Assembly (NCBI RefSeq): GCF_004801285.1
Contig: NZ_SSNY01000003.1
Location: forward strand, 372,001 to 436,000
Direction of reading: 5' to 3'
DNA: 64,000 nucleotides
Source of the DNA: Ollibium composti
Lineage (GTDB): Bacteria > Pseudomonadota > Alphaproteobacteria > Rhizobiales > Rhizobiaceae
Each line of letters opens with the position of its first letter. Within the stretch, counting starts at the first letter, position 1. This document shows, in pieces, positions 27,990-37,182 of this stretch. Below the pieces are notes generated by a model. That model had not been told where the DNA came from. It saw only the letters and a program-made list of their open reading frames with translations, and did no database searches. The position numbers were made by a program, and so were the translations under genes.

Positions 27990-29074
27990 TAGCCGTCTTC
28001 CTTGTACAACAGGAACGTCACCCCGAAAAACATCGCCACCACGACCGGAAACCAGGCCGCGACGACAGGCGGCACCAATCCGGCCACCCCGAACGCCTTG
28101 ACAAGGACCGACACGACATAAAGCAGAAACCCGGCCACGATGCCACCTAAAATCATCGTACCCGACTGCCCCATTCTTGCAAATCGCATCGATACGGTCG
28201 CCGCGATCAGCGTCATCGCCACCAACAGGAAAGGCAGCGCCAGCAGCGAATCGAACTGCATGGCGAAAGCATTTGCCTTTGCGCCGAACGAGCGGGCAAC
28301 CGCAATCTTGCCGGGCAGGTCATAAAAAGGGATCGTCTCCGGCTGGGCGAGGCGGTCCTGGACGAACTCCGGCTTCAGATCCGTGGCGATCCTGTCATTG
28401 TCCTTCCTGGACACCGAACCGTTGGCGTCGAGCACGGTCACGTCCTGCAATTCCCAGTAGCCGTCGCGCAGATAGGCGTGGCGTGCGTCCTTGCGCGTGA
28501 CGATGTTCCCGTCTCCGTCGAACTGGAAGAACGAGGCGTCGGCCATCTCCAGGCCTTGCGACAGGATCGCGCGGGCGCCGATGATGGTGTCGCCTTCGCT
28601 GGTTTTTTGCCGCAGCCACGGGACGGCGGCGGCGGTCACCTCGTTGGAATAGCCCGAGCGCAGGTCGCTTTCGATCGTCTCCGAGCGGGACAGGCCATAG
28701 GCTGCGAGCGGGTTCATGACACCGACCGCAAGGACGCCGAAAGCCAGCGCGCCGATGCAGGCGGGCAGCAGGAATTGCCAAGCGGATATGCCAGCCGAGC
28801 GGGCGATCACCAGTTCGTATTTGCGATTGAGCGACACCAGCATCGCCATGGCCGAGAACAGGCCGACAAAGGGCACCATCTGCAACGTCAGCATCGGCGC
28901 CCGAAGCGCCGATATCGTCAACGCGATGGCATAGGTGAAGCCTGGCAGGCGCGCCGTGCGGCCTGCCAGTTCGGTGAAATCGATGAGAAAGATCAGCGCC
29001 GCGATGCCGAGGAAGAACCACGCGGTGATCGCCACGTAGCGGAAGAAGAAATATCGTCCCAGCGTCCAGCCCAT
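27989..29074 (-). CDS. lptG: LPS export ABC transporter permease LptG
   Basis: About 361 residues with the LptF/LptG (YjgP/YjgQ) layout: three N-terminal and three C-terminal membrane helices around a periplasmic beta-jellyroll region. It forms the inner-membrane LPS extractor with LptF and the ATPase LptB, which is not in this window. I chose the ATG in TGATG at the lptF stop; a GTG three bases upstream is equally possible. GGAGG lies suitably before both. Confidence 0.95.
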   Translation of the reverse strand: MGWTLGRYFFFRYVAITAWFFLGIAALIFLIDFTELAGRTARLPGFTYAIALTISALRAPMLTLQMVPFVGLFSAMAMLVSLNRKYELVIARSAGISAWQFLLPACIGALAFGVLAVGVMNPLAAYGLSRSETIESDLRSGYSNEVTAAAVPWLRQKTSEGDTIIGARAILSQGLEMADASFFQFDGDGNIVTRKDARHAYLRDGYWELQDVTVLDANGSVSRKDNDRIATDLKPEFVQDRLAQPETIPFYDLPGKIAVARSFGAKANAFAMQFDSLLALPFLLVAMTLIAATVSMRFARMGQSGTMILGGIVAGFLLYVVSVLVKAFGVAGLVPPVVAAWFPVVVAMFFGVTFLLYKEDG

Positions 29075-30267
29075 CACGCGGTTCCTCCGCGTGTACGGCC
29101 AAGGCTGGCCCGCAGCGCCGAAAGCCGCCGGCCGGCGGTCCGACCGAACTCCGTCAGTGCGTCTGTCCAGCCCACGGGCAGTTCCATCGCCTTCTGGCGG
29201 TAGATGAACCAGACGCAGATCAACGACATCACAATCGGCATCGCCGCCATGGCGTAGTTGAATATGGGGGTGGTCTTGGCCTTGCCCTCGAAGAAGAAGG
29301 TCAGCCAGAAGGTCAGCAGAGCGATGGTAATGGAGGTCACCAGCGGATGCAGGCGCGCCTCCCGGTGCGAGCGCGCGTCACCGGCCACCGCCAGCGCGAT
29401 CAGTGCGAAAGTGATCGGGAAAAGCCAATCCGAGAACCGCTTGAAGAGCTCCGTCCTGTAAGCGCCTGGCTCGTGCTGGAAAATGGAATCGTTCGGGTCC
29501 GGATTAAGTAGATATGTGGTCGTCTGATCCTTTGGCAGCAGGGTCTGGCGCTCCGCATCGGCCGAGAACGCCGAAAGATCGAACGCGTAGGAGGTGAAGT
29601 GGATGACCGAGACCTCGCCGGATGGCGTCTTGCGGTGGACGACGCCGTCGCTCATCAGCAGCACCTTCTCGTCCTTCCGGTCGACGATGGCGCCCCGCTT
29701 GGCGTAATAGACGAGATCGACGCCTTCCTCGCGCGAATCAGCCACGAAGATGCCGCCGAGCTGATTGTCGGGCAGGCGTTCGCCGACCTGCAGGAACAAC
29801 CCGTCCTCGACCTTGCGGAACGTCCCTTCCTGGATGACGAGCGACAAAAGGTCGGCGCGGGCGGACGCGACGAGTTCGCGGTTCTTCTGCCTGGCATAGG
29901 GGTCGACGCCGTTGTGCACGACGAAGCACAGGATGCTGGCGCAGAGCGCCAGAAGCAGGATCGGCCGCGCCACCATCAGGCGCGAGGCGCCGGCGGCGTT
30001 GATGACGACCAGTTCCGAATCGGTGTTCATCACGCTCAGCGTCTGGGCGACCGCCACCACCACCGAGAACGGCACGACGATCGGCACCACCGACGGGATG
30101 ATGAGCGTGGCGACCTTGAAGAAGGTCAGCGCCGATTGTCCGCTGTCGGTGACGAGGTCGATGCGGGCGAGCACCTGCGTCGTCCAGACGATCGCCAACG
30201 TCCACGCCAACGCGCCCAGGAAGAGCACGAGCGCACGCTGCAGGATGTAGCGTTCAACGACCTTCAT
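29074..30267 (-). CDS. lptF: LPS export ABC transporter permease LptF
   Basis: 397 residues, YjgP/YjgQ family, with paired N- and C-terminal membrane helices and a periplasmic domain. The start MKVVERYILQRAL is typical. First gene of the minus-strand lptF-lptG-lptD-surA-like-pdxA-rsmA run, with very short or overlapping junctions up to lptD. A promoter candidate is seen 47-75 bases upstream. The C-terminal tail past the last helix is Arg-rich. Confidence 0.95.
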   Translation of the reverse strand: MKVVERYILQRALVLFLGALAWTLAIVWTTQVLARIDLVTDSGQSALTFFKVATLIIPSVVPIVVPFSVVVAVAQTLSVMNTDSELVVINAAGASRLMVARPILLLALCASILCFVVHNGVDPYARQKNRELVASARADLLSLVIQEGTFRKVEDGLFLQVGERLPDNQLGGIFVADSREEGVDLVYYAKRGAIVDRKDEKVLLMSDGVVHRKTPSGEVSVIHFTSYAFDLSAFSADAERQTLLPKDQTTTYLLNPDPNDSIFQHEPGAYRTELFKRFSDWLFPITFALIALAVAGDARSHREARLHPLVTSITIALLTFWLTFFFEGKAKTTPIFNYAMAAMPIVMSLICVWFIYRQKAMELPVGWTDALTEFGRTAGRRLSALRASLGRTRGGTA

Positions 30268-30313
30268 TCAGGATTGTTCTTCTCGAGCGATCCGACCGGT
30301 AGCCTCTTGGCGG

Positions 30314-30342
30314 AAAATAGCTTTCCGGCGATGCGCGCACAA
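30314..30342 (-). promoter_or_regulatory. Candidate promoter of lptF
   Basis: On the minus strand TTGTGC and TATTTT are separated by exactly 17 bases; the transcript would have a leader of about 40 bases before lptF. Confidence 0.45.
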
Positions 30343-30400
30343 CCGGAGCCAACTGGTTCCTGTTTCAACGATGATGTCCCCGGCAGGCCAAGTCTCGGCA

Positions 30401-30425
30401 ATATTGGCTAAGAAAGGGCCAATAT
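30401..30425. repeat. Inverted repeat between lptF and pepA
   Basis: Perfect eight-base arms ATATTGGC and GCCAATAT with a nine-base spacer. It lies about 60 bases upstream of the lptF -35 element and 155 bases before pepA, so it could be an operator serving either gene. Confidence 0.5.
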
Positions 30426-30580
30426 CCTTGGTTAACAGAGGGTTGCGGCTGAAATACGCACCGGAACGCGATCGAACAGGGTAGGGGACGAGCGCGCCGT
30501 CACATTTGTTGACGCCTTGCAAAACGCCGCAAAACCGCCAAAGGTCGCGCCTCGACCCCGACCATCGCAGCAGGTTATCC

Positions 30581-32074
30581 ATGAGCGCCCAGCCTTCCGT
30601 TTCCTTCGCCAGATTCGCCGTGCCGCGCAAGGGGACGGTCTTCGTCCTCTCCGCCGAAGGCGGCGGTTTGGGGGAGCATGCCAAGGCATGCGACCCGTCC
30701 GGCGTGCTGGCTCGGGCGGCATCGGTAGCGGAATTCACCGGCAAACCGGGCAGCAGCCTCGACGTGCTGGCGCCTGAAGGCAGCGGGCTCGACAGGCTGG
30801 TGGCGATCGGCATCGGTAAGGCGACCGCGCTCGGCGAGCACGACTGGCTGAAACTCGGCGGCGCGGTCGCCGCCGGCCTGCGCAAGGCAAGCGAGGCGAC
30901 GGTGGTGCTGGACGTGCCGGGAGCCGACGTCGGGTCGGAACAGGCGGCAAATCTTGCCGCCGGCATCCTGCTGCGCAGCTATGCCTTCGACAAGTACAAG
31001 ACCCGCAAGGACGACGCGGAAGGCAAGACGGCGAAAAAGCCGGCCCGCATCACCATCCAGACAGGCAATCCGGCCGGCGCGAAGAAGGCCTTCGCAGAGG
31101 TCGAGGCGGTGGCCGGCGGCGTCCTGCTCGCGCGTGACCTTGTCAACGAGCCGGCCAACACGCTTGGCCCGCTCGAATTCGCCGCGCGGATCAAGGAACT
31201 GGAAGCGCTCGGCGTCACCGTCGAAATCCTGACCGAGAAGGAGATGAAGAAGCTCGGCATGGGCTCCCTGCTTGGCGTCGCGCAGGGGTCGCCACGCGGC
31301 GCTCGCCTGGCCGTCATGCAGTGGAAGGGCGGCAAGGCGAAGGACAAGCCGCTCGCTTTCGTTGGCAAGGGCGTCACCTTCGACACCGGCGGCAATTCGA
31401 TGAAAACGGCCTCCGGCATGGAGGACATGAAGGGCGACATGGGCGGCGCCGCGGCCGTCACCGGCCTCATCCACGCCCTTGCCGGCCGCAAGGCCAAGGT
31501 CAATGCGGTCGGATTGGTCGGCCTGGTGGAGAATGCCGTCGACGGCCACGCCCAGCGGCCGGGTGACATCGTCACCTCGATGTCGGGTCAGACCATCGAG
31601 GTGCTGAACACCGACGCCGAGGGCCGTCTGGTGCTCGCCGATGTGCTCTGGTACTGCCACGACCGCTTCCAGCCGAAATTCATGGTGAACCTGGCGACGC
31701 TGACGGGGGCCATCATGGTGGCGCTTGGGCAGCATTATGCCGGCCTGTTCTCCAACGACGACGAACTGGCGGGGCGGCTGACCGAAGCCGGGCAGGCGAC
31801 GCAGGAGCGCGTGTGGCGCATGCCGCTCGGCCCGGAATACGACAAGCTGATCGAGTCCCGGAACGCCGACATGAAGAATATCGGCGGCCGCTACGGCGGC
31901 GCCATCATCGCAGCCCAGTTCCTGCAGCGCTTCGTGAAGGACACCCCGTGGGCGCATCTCGACATCGCCGGCACGGCGATGGGCGCGGTGGCCAGCGAAA
32001 TCAACCAGTCATGGGGTTCGGGCTTCGGCGTGCGGCTGCTCGATCGCCTCGTGCGCGATCACTACGAGGGCTAG
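30581..32074 (+). CDS. pepA: Leucyl aminopeptidase (cytosol aminopeptidase, M17)
   Basis: 497 residues, full length for M17. The C-terminal catalytic domain shows [11 protein letters not shown], with the metal-binding Lys and Asp, and the signature [10 protein letters not shown]. The N-terminal macro-like domain is present. It removes N-terminal residues in a two-metal reaction and forms hexamers; some PepA proteins also bind DNA. I chose the ATG giving MSAQPSVSF because family similarity begins there; the frame is open 75 bases further upstream. holC follows 13 bases later, the same pairing as pepA-holC in enterobacteria. Confidence 0.96.
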   Translation: MSAQPSVSFARFAVPRKGTVFVLSAEGGGLGEHAKACDPSGVLARAASVAEFTGKPGSSLDVLAPEGSGLDRLVAIGIGKATALGEHDWLKLGGAVAAGLRKASEATVVLDVPGADVGSEQAANLAAGILLRSYAFDKYKTRKDDAEGKTAKKPARITIQTGNPAGAKKAFAEVEAVAGGVLLARDLVNEPANTLGPLEFAARIKELEALGVTVEILTEKEMKKLGMGSLLGVAQGSPRGARLAVMQWKGGKAKDKPLAFVGKGVTFDTGGNSMKTASGMEDMKGDMGGAAAVTGLIHALAGRKAKVNAVGLVGLVENAVDGHAQRPGDIVTSMSGQTIEVLNTDAEGRLVLADVLWYCHDRFQPKFMVNLATLTGAIMVALGQHYAGLFSNDDELAGRLTEAGQATQERVWRMPLGPEYDKLIESRNADMKNIGGRYGGAIIAAQFLQRFVKDTPWAHLDIAGTAMGAVASEINQSWGSGFGVRLLDRLVRDHYEG

Positions 32075-32087
32075 GCCGCATTCCGTC

Positions 32088-32537
32088 ATGGCCGATGTGC
32101 TGTTCTATCATCTGACCGAATCGACGCTGGAGGAGGCGCTGCCCGGCCTGCTGGAGCGCTCCGTCGCGCGCGGCTGGCGCGTGGCGGTGCAGACCGGCAC
32201 GCAGGAACGGCGCGATGCGCTGGACACGCATCTGTGGACGTTCCGCGACGATTCCTTTCTCGCCCACGCGACCGATCGCGAACCTCATCCGGCCGAGCAG
32301 CCGATCCTGTTGACCACCGGCGAGGACAACGTCAACGAGGCCCGCATCCGCTTTCTGGTCGACGGCGCCTTGCCGCCGGCGCTCGACGGCTACGAGCGCG
32401 CCGTGTTCATGTTTGACGGCCACGACACGGCGCAGGTCCAGGCGGCGCGGGGGCACTGGAAGGCGATGAAGGCCGCCGGTCACGCGGTGACCTACTGGCA
32501 GCAGGGGCCGGATCGCCGTTGGGAGCGTAAGGCCTAG
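32088..32537 (+). CDS. holC: DNA polymerase III chi subunit
   Basis: 149 residues with the chi pattern: VLFYHLTESTLEEALPGLL at the start, and a central DDSFLAHAT segment followed by EQPILLTT. Chi bridges the clamp loader to single-strand-binding protein. It follows pepA directly, as in many proteobacteria. It is one of three replication-linked genes in the window, with dnaE and hdaA. Confidence 0.93.
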   Translation: MADVLFYHLTESTLEEALPGLLERSVARGWRVAVQTGTQERRDALDTHLWTFRDDSFLAHATDREPHPAEQPILLTTGEDNVNEARIRFLVDGALPPALDGYERAVFMFDGHDTAQVQAARGHWKAMKAAGHAVTYWQQGPDRRWERKA

Positions 32538-32577
32538 CCATGGCGCAAATGCCGAAACCCGATCGTCAGGCGGCCAT

Positions 32578-33192
32578 ATGCGTCTCGTATTCCTGATCGT
32601 CTTCCTGGCCGGCATCGCGCTGGCAGGTTCCAACTGGCTGGCCAGCCAGGTGCTCAGCCGCGATATCGGCCGCTGGCGCCTCTATGACGCCGGGACCGGC
32701 CCGCTGCCGGCGCAACTGACCCTGGCTGAGAAGGATGCGCCGCTGCGTGTCGTCGTCGATCTCGGCGTGGCCGGCCTTCAGGCCATGCGGACGGGCAGGG
32801 CCGTCGTCACGCTGACGGCGGCGACGGACGGCAAGACCGTTCTCGCCAAGGCGATGGATTTCGCCGGGACGCAGCCGCGCGACACCAACATCCAGATGCA
32901 GGAGCGGGCTTTCATGGAGACGGCCGGCATCATCGATCCCGTCGTTTCCGGCACCTACATCTTCACCGCCGGGCTGGGCGATGCCGAGGGCGTGTCGATC
33001 CGCTATGCCGACCTCGTGCTGCGGCACGAATGGGGCGGAGCGGACCCTCGTTACCAGCCCATCGGCTATGCGTTGATGGCGGTCGGTTTCATCGGGCTGG
33101 TGCTGGCGTTTGGGCGCGGCGGCGGCCGTCCGCAGAATCCCAATTCGCAGCCGCCGCCACCCCGCTGGGGCCGGGGCGGCGCTTCGGCGTGA
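32578..33192 (+). CDS. Hypothetical bitopic membrane protein
   Basis: 204 residues with an N-terminal signal anchor (3-20), a soluble extracytoplasmic domain of about 140 residues with beta-type pattern, a second membrane segment near 164-181 and a short Gly/Pro-rich tail. No cysteines are in the soluble domain. I do not recognise the family. It sits 40 bases after holC and four bases before rlmJ, so it may share their transcript. Confidence 0.75.
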   Translation: MRLVFLIVFLAGIALAGSNWLASQVLSRDIGRWRLYDAGTGPLPAQLTLAEKDAPLRVVVDLGVAGLQAMRTGRAVVTLTAATDGKTVLAKAMDFAGTQPRDTNIQMQERAFMETAGIIDPVVSGTYIFTAGLGDAEGVSIRYADLVLRHEWGGADPRYQPIGYALMAVGFIGLVLAFGRGGGRPQNPNSQPPPPRWGRGGASA

Positions 33193-33196
33193 TCCG

Positions 33197-34054
33197 ATGA
33201 ACTATCGCCACGCCTACCATGCCGGAAACTTCGCCGATGTCGTCAAGCACGCCGTGCTTGCCCGGCTGGTCGAATATCTGAAGCAGAAGGACAAGGCTTT
33301 CCGGGTCATCGACATCCATGCCGGCATCGGGCTCTACGATCTGGCCTCCGTCGAGGCGCAAAAGACAGGGGAGTGGCACGACGGCATCGGACGCCTGCTG
33401 GACGCTGCGATCGAGCCGAAGGCGCTGGCTCTGCTCGCGCCCTATCTGGACGCGGTGCGCGCCTGCAATCCGCAAGGCGGACTGTCGCGCTATCCGGGCT
33501 CGCCGCTCATCGTGCGCCATCTGCTGCGCAGGCAGGACCGGCTGTCGGCGATCGAATTGCATCCCGACGACGCGGAACGGCTGAAAACCCGCTTCGAGGG
33601 CGATTTCCAGGTCCGAGTCATGCAACTCGATGGTTGGCTGGCGCTGGGCGCACATCTGCCGCCCAAGGAAAAGCGCGGCCTGGTGCTGGTCGATCCGCCA
33701 TTCGAGGAGCAGGGCGAGTTCGCCCGAATCGTCGACGGTCTCATAAAGGCGCACAGGCGCTGGCCGGGTGGGCTTTATGCGCTCTGGTATCCGGTCAAGG
33801 ATGACGACGCGGTCGCTGTGTTCCGGCGGGACCTTGCCGCGAGCGGAATCGCGAAAATCCTCGATATCCGTTTCGAGGCGAGGGCGCCGGCGCCGCGCCT
33901 GTATGGCTCGGGAATGGTCGTGGTCAACCCGCCCTTCACGCTGGAGAGCGAACTGCGCGACCTGCTGCCGACCTTGCACCGGTTGCTGGCCGAAGAGGGC
34001 AAGGCGCAATGGGCGCTGGAGTGGCTGGCCGGGGAGAAGCCCCATACCGCTTGA
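33197..34054 (+). CDS. rlmJ: 23S rRNA (A2030-N6)-methyltransferase
   Basis: 285 residues with the RlmJ (YhiR/ComJ) start MNYRHAYHAGNFADVVKH, the SAM-binding region IDIHAGIGLYDL and the catalytic DPPFE motif of N6-adenine methyltransferases. It methylates A2030 of 23S rRNA. The ATG follows the preceding stop by four bases. Length and motifs match the family fully. Confidence 0.95.
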   Translation: MNYRHAYHAGNFADVVKHAVLARLVEYLKQKDKAFRVIDIHAGIGLYDLASVEAQKTGEWHDGIGRLLDAAIEPKALALLAPYLDAVRACNPQGGLSRYPGSPLIVRHLLRRQDRLSAIELHPDDAERLKTRFEGDFQVRVMQLDGWLALGAHLPPKEKRGLVLVDPPFEEQGEFARIVDGLIKAHRRWPGGLYALWYPVKDDDAVAVFRRDLAASGIAKILDIRFEARAPAPRLYGSGMVVVNPPFTLESELRDLLPTLHRLLAEEGKAQWALEWLAGEKPHTA

Positions 34055-34103
34055 CCGCGAGGCACTTGCTGCGCACAGTGCGCGAATATCGCAAGAGGCT
34101 GTC

Positions 34104-34550
34104 ATGACTCGCTTCGCCCGCACCCTTCTCGCCGCGCTGATCGGCGCCGTCGCACCGCTCTCCATCGCGCCGCCCATCCATGCGGCCGACCTTCCCGCCT
34201 ATGTCGATGAAGGCGACACCGGCGTGTGCTCCGAACCGTGGGTTCTCAACCGCATCACCAGTCGCTTCCGCTACCAGGTTCAGCATGTGCCGCACCTGCC
34301 GGATGTCGAGATCGTCGATTTCCGCCGTATCCACCAGCACCGCTATCTGCCGGCGCTGGGCGAGAAGCGGCCGATCGCGCGGCGCTATTGCGGCGCGAAG
34401 GTCGCCCTGTCGGACGGGCGTGAGCGCGCCGTCTGGTATCTGGTCGAGGAAGGCCAGGGCTACGCAGGCATGGGCGACAACGTCGAGTTCTGCATGTCGG
34501 GCTTCGACCGCTGGATGGTCTACAACGGCCATTGCCGCGTCCTGCGCTGA
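34104..34550 (+). CDS. Hypothetical secreted protein with four cysteines
   Basis: 148 residues with a signal peptide (cleavage likely after IHA, near residue 28) and a mature domain with four cysteines (near 42, 97, 133 and 144), suggesting two disulfides in the periplasm. An AAGAGG ribosome site seven bases before this ATG decides the start. I do not recognise the family; the C-terminal half with DGRERAVWYLVEEGQGYAG suggests a small beta-rich fold. It lies between rlmJ and a GST gene without a clear functional link. Confidence 0.75.
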   Translation: MTRFARTLLAALIGAVAPLSIAPPIHAADLPAYVDEGDTGVCSEPWVLNRITSRFRYQVQHVPHLPDVEIVDFRRIHQHRYLPALGEKRPIARRYCGAKVALSDGRERAVWYLVEEGQGYAGMGDNVEFCMSGFDRWMVYNGHCRVLR

Positions 34551-34685
34551 CTCGGGATCCTGACCTCTAGCGCGGACGGCTGGCTCCGGGCAATTCGTCT
34601 GGCGGGGCATTTTCGCTGTGCTGGCCTTTGTCGGTTCCGGCAAGGCGGTCGATGAATGCGCGCCCGCAGAATCCCGGAGATCCCG

Positions 34686-35279
34686 ATGCAGCTTTTCTAC
34701 GCTTCCGCTTCGCCCTACAGCGCCAAGGTCCGCATGGCGGCCGTCTATGCCGGTGTCGCCATCGAGGCGGTGCCGACCAAGACCGACGACGAGCCGCCGG
34801 CGCTGTTGTCCGCCAACCCGCTCGGCAAGATCCCGGTCTTGCTGCTCGATGACGGCCAGGCGGTCTTCGACAGCTGCGCCATCACCCAGTACCTTAACCG
34901 CTTGTCGAAGAACGCGCTGTTCCCGCGCAACCCGGCCAAGCGCACGGAAGCCGAAGTGCTGGAGGCGCTTGCCGACGGCATTTGCGACAGCGCGCTCGCC
35001 ATGGTCTACGAACGTCGCTACCGGCCCGAGGAAATGGTTTCGCAGCCGTGGCTGGACAAGCAATGGAGCAAGATCGGCCGCGCGCTCGACATGCTCAACG
35101 CCAATCCGCCCAAGCTGCCGAAGAAGATCACCGCCGGCCATATGGCGCTGCGCGCAGCACTCGGCTATCTCGCTCTCCGCTTTGCGGGGAAATGGGAAAA
35201 GGGCCGGAGCCGGTTGGTGCGCTGGGCCGCCCGCTTCGACGAGAAGTTCCCCGAGCTGAAAGCCTGCATTCCCGCCTGA
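34686..35279 (+). CDS. Glutathione S-transferase family protein
   Basis: 197 residues. The N-terminal thioredoxin-like domain has the start MQLFYASASPYSAKVRMA, with the active-site Ser/Tyr region at residues 8-11, the cis-proline motif NPLGKIPVLLL and the glutathione-binding FDSCAITQYL. A helical C-terminal domain follows. Substrate unknown; roles in detoxification or stereospecific lyase chemistry are typical. It is followed by a strong bidirectional terminator shared with the convergent outer-membrane protein gene. Confidence 0.9.
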   Translation: MQLFYASASPYSAKVRMAAVYAGVAIEAVPTKTDDEPPALLSANPLGKIPVLLLDDGQAVFDSCAITQYLNRLSKNALFPRNPAKRTEAEVLEALADGICDSALAMVYERRYRPEEMVSQPWLDKQWSKIGRALDMLNANPPKLPKKITAGHMALRAALGYLALRFAGKWEKGRSRLVRWAARFDEKFPELKACIPA

Positions 35280-35302
35280 AGTGAAATCGGCGTCATGCAA
35301 AG

Positions 35303-35330
35303 AAAAAGCCGGGCACAAGGCCCGGCTTTT
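35303..35330. terminator. Bidirectional rho-independent terminator
   Basis: GCCGGGC/GCCCGGC stem with a five-base loop, flanked by five A on the left and four T on the right, so it can act on both strands. It lies between the convergent GST and outer-membrane protein genes. Confidence 0.85.
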
Positions 35331-35352
35331 CCACTCGCATACTTTTACGTAC

Positions 35353-36021
35353 TCAGAACTTCATACCGACGCCGAACATGATCCGGTTGTCGGTGTCCTT
35401 GACCTTGCCGACATTGTCGAAGGTCGCCGAACCGAAGTCCGTGTAGCGGTACTCGACACGGCCGAACACATTGTCGGTGAACTTGATGTCCGCGCCGGCA
35501 CCGGCGGTCCAGCCGAACATGCCCTTGCTGGAGCTGGTGCCGAGCACTTCGTCGGTTACCTTCAGGTTCTCGCCTGCGCCACCGGCCGTGCCATAGAGCA
35601 GGATGTCGGGGCTGACGGCGTAGCCGAGACGGGCGCGGATCGAGCCCTCGAACCCGGATTCCGACTTGTAGAGGTCGTCGGACCTGCCGTCCTTGCCGTT
35701 GTAGCCGAGGTCACCTTCGATACCGTAGACGAAGTTGTCCATCTGCCAGTTGTAGCCGGCGAAAGCGCCGCCCACGAAGCCGTCGGTCTTGACGCTGGTG
35801 CCGATGTCGGGAAGCTTGGTCTTGCCCGAGAAATCGTAACCGATCTGAAGACCGGCATAGGGACCAGCCCACGACGCCACGGGGAGTTCTGCGATCGGGG
35901 CGGGCGCCGGCGGTTCTTCCGTCGCAATGGCATCGGCGGCATAGGCGGGGATCACGCCCACGAGAGCCGTCAGACCCAGTGCCGCAGCGAACGGCCGCGC
36001 GAATTTGAGGTTGGCTTGCAT
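35353..36021 (-). CDS. Outer-membrane beta-barrel protein (Omp25/Omp31-like)
   Basis: 222 residues: signal peptide with cleavage after AYA (about 28), a Pro/Ala-rich linker, then an eight-strand-type barrel. It begins WAGPYAGLQIGYDF and ends in the aromatic pattern IMFGVGMKF, typical of barrels read by the Bam machinery. It resembles the Omp25/Omp31 family, abundant in Brucella and rhizobia. Two in-frame ATGs lie six bases apart; AAGGAG at seven bases before the second selects MQANLKFARP. The transcript should carry a strong hairpin in its leader. Confidence 0.92.
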   Translation of the reverse strand: MQANLKFARPFAAALGLTALVGVIPAYAADAIATEEPPAPAPIAELPVASWAGPYAGLQIGYDFSGKTKLPDIGTSVKTDGFVGGAFAGYNWQMDNFVYGIEGDLGYNGKDGRSDDLYKSESGFEGSIRARLGYAVSPDILLYGTAGGAGENLKVTDEVLGTSSSKGMFGWTAGAGADIKFTDNVFGRVEYRYTDFGSATFDNVGKVKDTDNRIMFGVGMKF

Positions 36022-36417
36022 TGTCATACTCCTTAGCCGCACACAGGGCTTTGTTGTCATGAACGCCCCCGAAACCGTCCGGGGGGAGAAACGGTCGCGG
36101 CGTTCATCGGTTCCGGAATGTGGGCAGGAAATGCGGCTGAAGCGAACCTGAACTTGGGTCATTCCCCGGCACGAATGAGGCTGAAGCTTGACGTTGCGAT
36201 TCCGCAACAGCCATGTCAGGAGACTGTCGGCCAGTGGACTGGAGCCCGCTTGGTGCAAGGGGTTGCGGCGCCTATATAGCTTCCAGGGCCGCCACCGATG
36301 CCCGGGTTCGGCAGGCCTGAAAGGCAGTTTCGCCACATTCTTGCCCCAAGAAATAACGGAAGTTTGCGCCGGCACGTCATATTTCCTGTGCGCGGTGTGC
36401 AGAAAGGAGCTTGACCG
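36022..36417. other. Intergenic region between the Omp gene and the FolM-like gene
   Basis: About 390 bases between divergent genes. Next to the Omp start lies a hairpin leader (36059-36107). Further on is an inverted repeat GTTGCG-attc-CGCAAC (36193-36208), and CTTGAC at 36186-36191 on the plus strand, with CCATGT 18 bases later as a poor -10. No coding frame is convincing. Confidence 0.5.
36059..36107 (-). promoter_or_regulatory. Long hairpin in the Omp mRNA leader
   Basis: Arms ATGAACGCC and GGCGTTCAT (nine perfect base pairs) enclose an inner ACCGT/ACGGT pair set. The hairpin ends about 25 bases before the ribosome site on the minus strand. Such 5' stems stabilise abundant outer-membrane protein mRNAs or serve as regulatory targets; the role here is inferred. 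Confidence 0.5.
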
Positions 36418-37182
36418 ATGAACGACGCGACCGCCACGGCGCTGGTGACGGGCGGTGCCAGGCGCATCGGCCGGGCGATCGTCGAGGACCTTGCCGCGCA
36501 TGGTTTCGCCGTCGCCATCCATTCAAATGCTTCGGCGGTCGAGGCCGAGCAATTGGCCGATTCGATCAACCGCGCCGGCGGCAGGGCCGCGGCACTTGTC
36601 GCCGACCTGACCGACATGGCCGCGACGGACGGGTTGGTCGCGGCGGCTGAGGCGGCACTGGGACCGGTGACGTTGCTGGTCAACAACGCCTCGGTGTTCA
36701 CCGACGACAGGGTGCAGGATTTCGACTGGAGCAGCTGGGACCGGCACTTTGCCCTGCATGTGAAGGCGCCGGCGCTTCTGGCGCGTCGTTTCGCCGAGGC
36801 TTTGCCTGCCGATCGCGAAGGATTGATCGTCAATATCGTCGACCAGCGCGTCTGGCGACTGACCCCGCGCTATTTTTCCTACACGCTGTCGAAGGCAGCA
36901 CTTTGGACGGCGACGCAGACCATGGCGCAGGCGCTGGCGCCGCGCATACGCGTCAACGCCATCGGGCCGGGGCCGACTCTGAAGAACACGCGCCAGGAAA
37001 ACGCCGATTTCGCCGCTCAGGTGGACGGGCTGATCCTGAAGCACGGCCCCGAACTCGCGGAATTCGGCGCGACGATCCGCTATCTGTGGGAAGCGCGTTC
37101 GGTGACCGGGCAGATGATCGCTCTTGACGGCGGCCAGCATCTTGCGTGGCAGACGCCGGATGTGACAGGCATGATGGAATGA
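36418..37182 (+). CDS. Short-chain reductase, FolM/PTR1 (pteridine reductase)-like
   Basis: 254 residues. The cofactor motif TGGARRIG (11-18) is of the NADPH-preferring pteridine-reductase type. The usual catalytic Ser is replaced by D142 (NIVDQ), 13 residues before Y155, with K159 next, the same Asp-Tyr-Lys layout as pteridine reductase PTR1 and Fol[11 protein letters not shown] follows the active site. A role in reducing dihydropterins (dihydrofolate or dihydromonapterin) is therefore likely but unproven. An AAAGGAG site precedes the ATG. Its stop overlaps the uvrC start by four bases. Confidence 0.85.
   Translation: MNDATATALVTGGARRIGRAIVEDLAAHGFAVAIHSNASAVEAEQLADSINRAGGRAAALVADLTDMAATDGLVAAAEAALGPVTLLVNNASVFTDDRVQDFDWSSWDRHFALHVKAPALLARRFAEALPADREGLIVNIVDQRVWRLTPRYFSYTLSKAALWTATQTMAQALAPRIRVNAIGPGPTLKNTRQENADFAAQVDGLILKHGPELAEFGATIRYLWEARSVTGQMIALDGGQHLAWQTPDVTGMME

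Larger units (their letters stand above)
30268..30580. other. Divergent intergenic region lptF/pepA
   Basis: About 310 bases with no gene. It holds the lptF promoter candidate and an inverted repeat ATATTGGC-N9-GCCAATAT (30401-30425). TTGACG occurs at about 30509 ahead of pepA, with no clear -10 at 17 bases. Confidence 0.6.

Noticed and set aside
30425..30445. TTAA-N7-TTGC before pepA as a CtrA site
   Set aside because: Only one half-site matches; this is expected by chance in an intergenic region of this size.
30470..30490. GAAC-N6-GAAC before pepA as a second SOS box
   Set aside because: The spacing is six rather than seven bases, which does not fit LexA binding.
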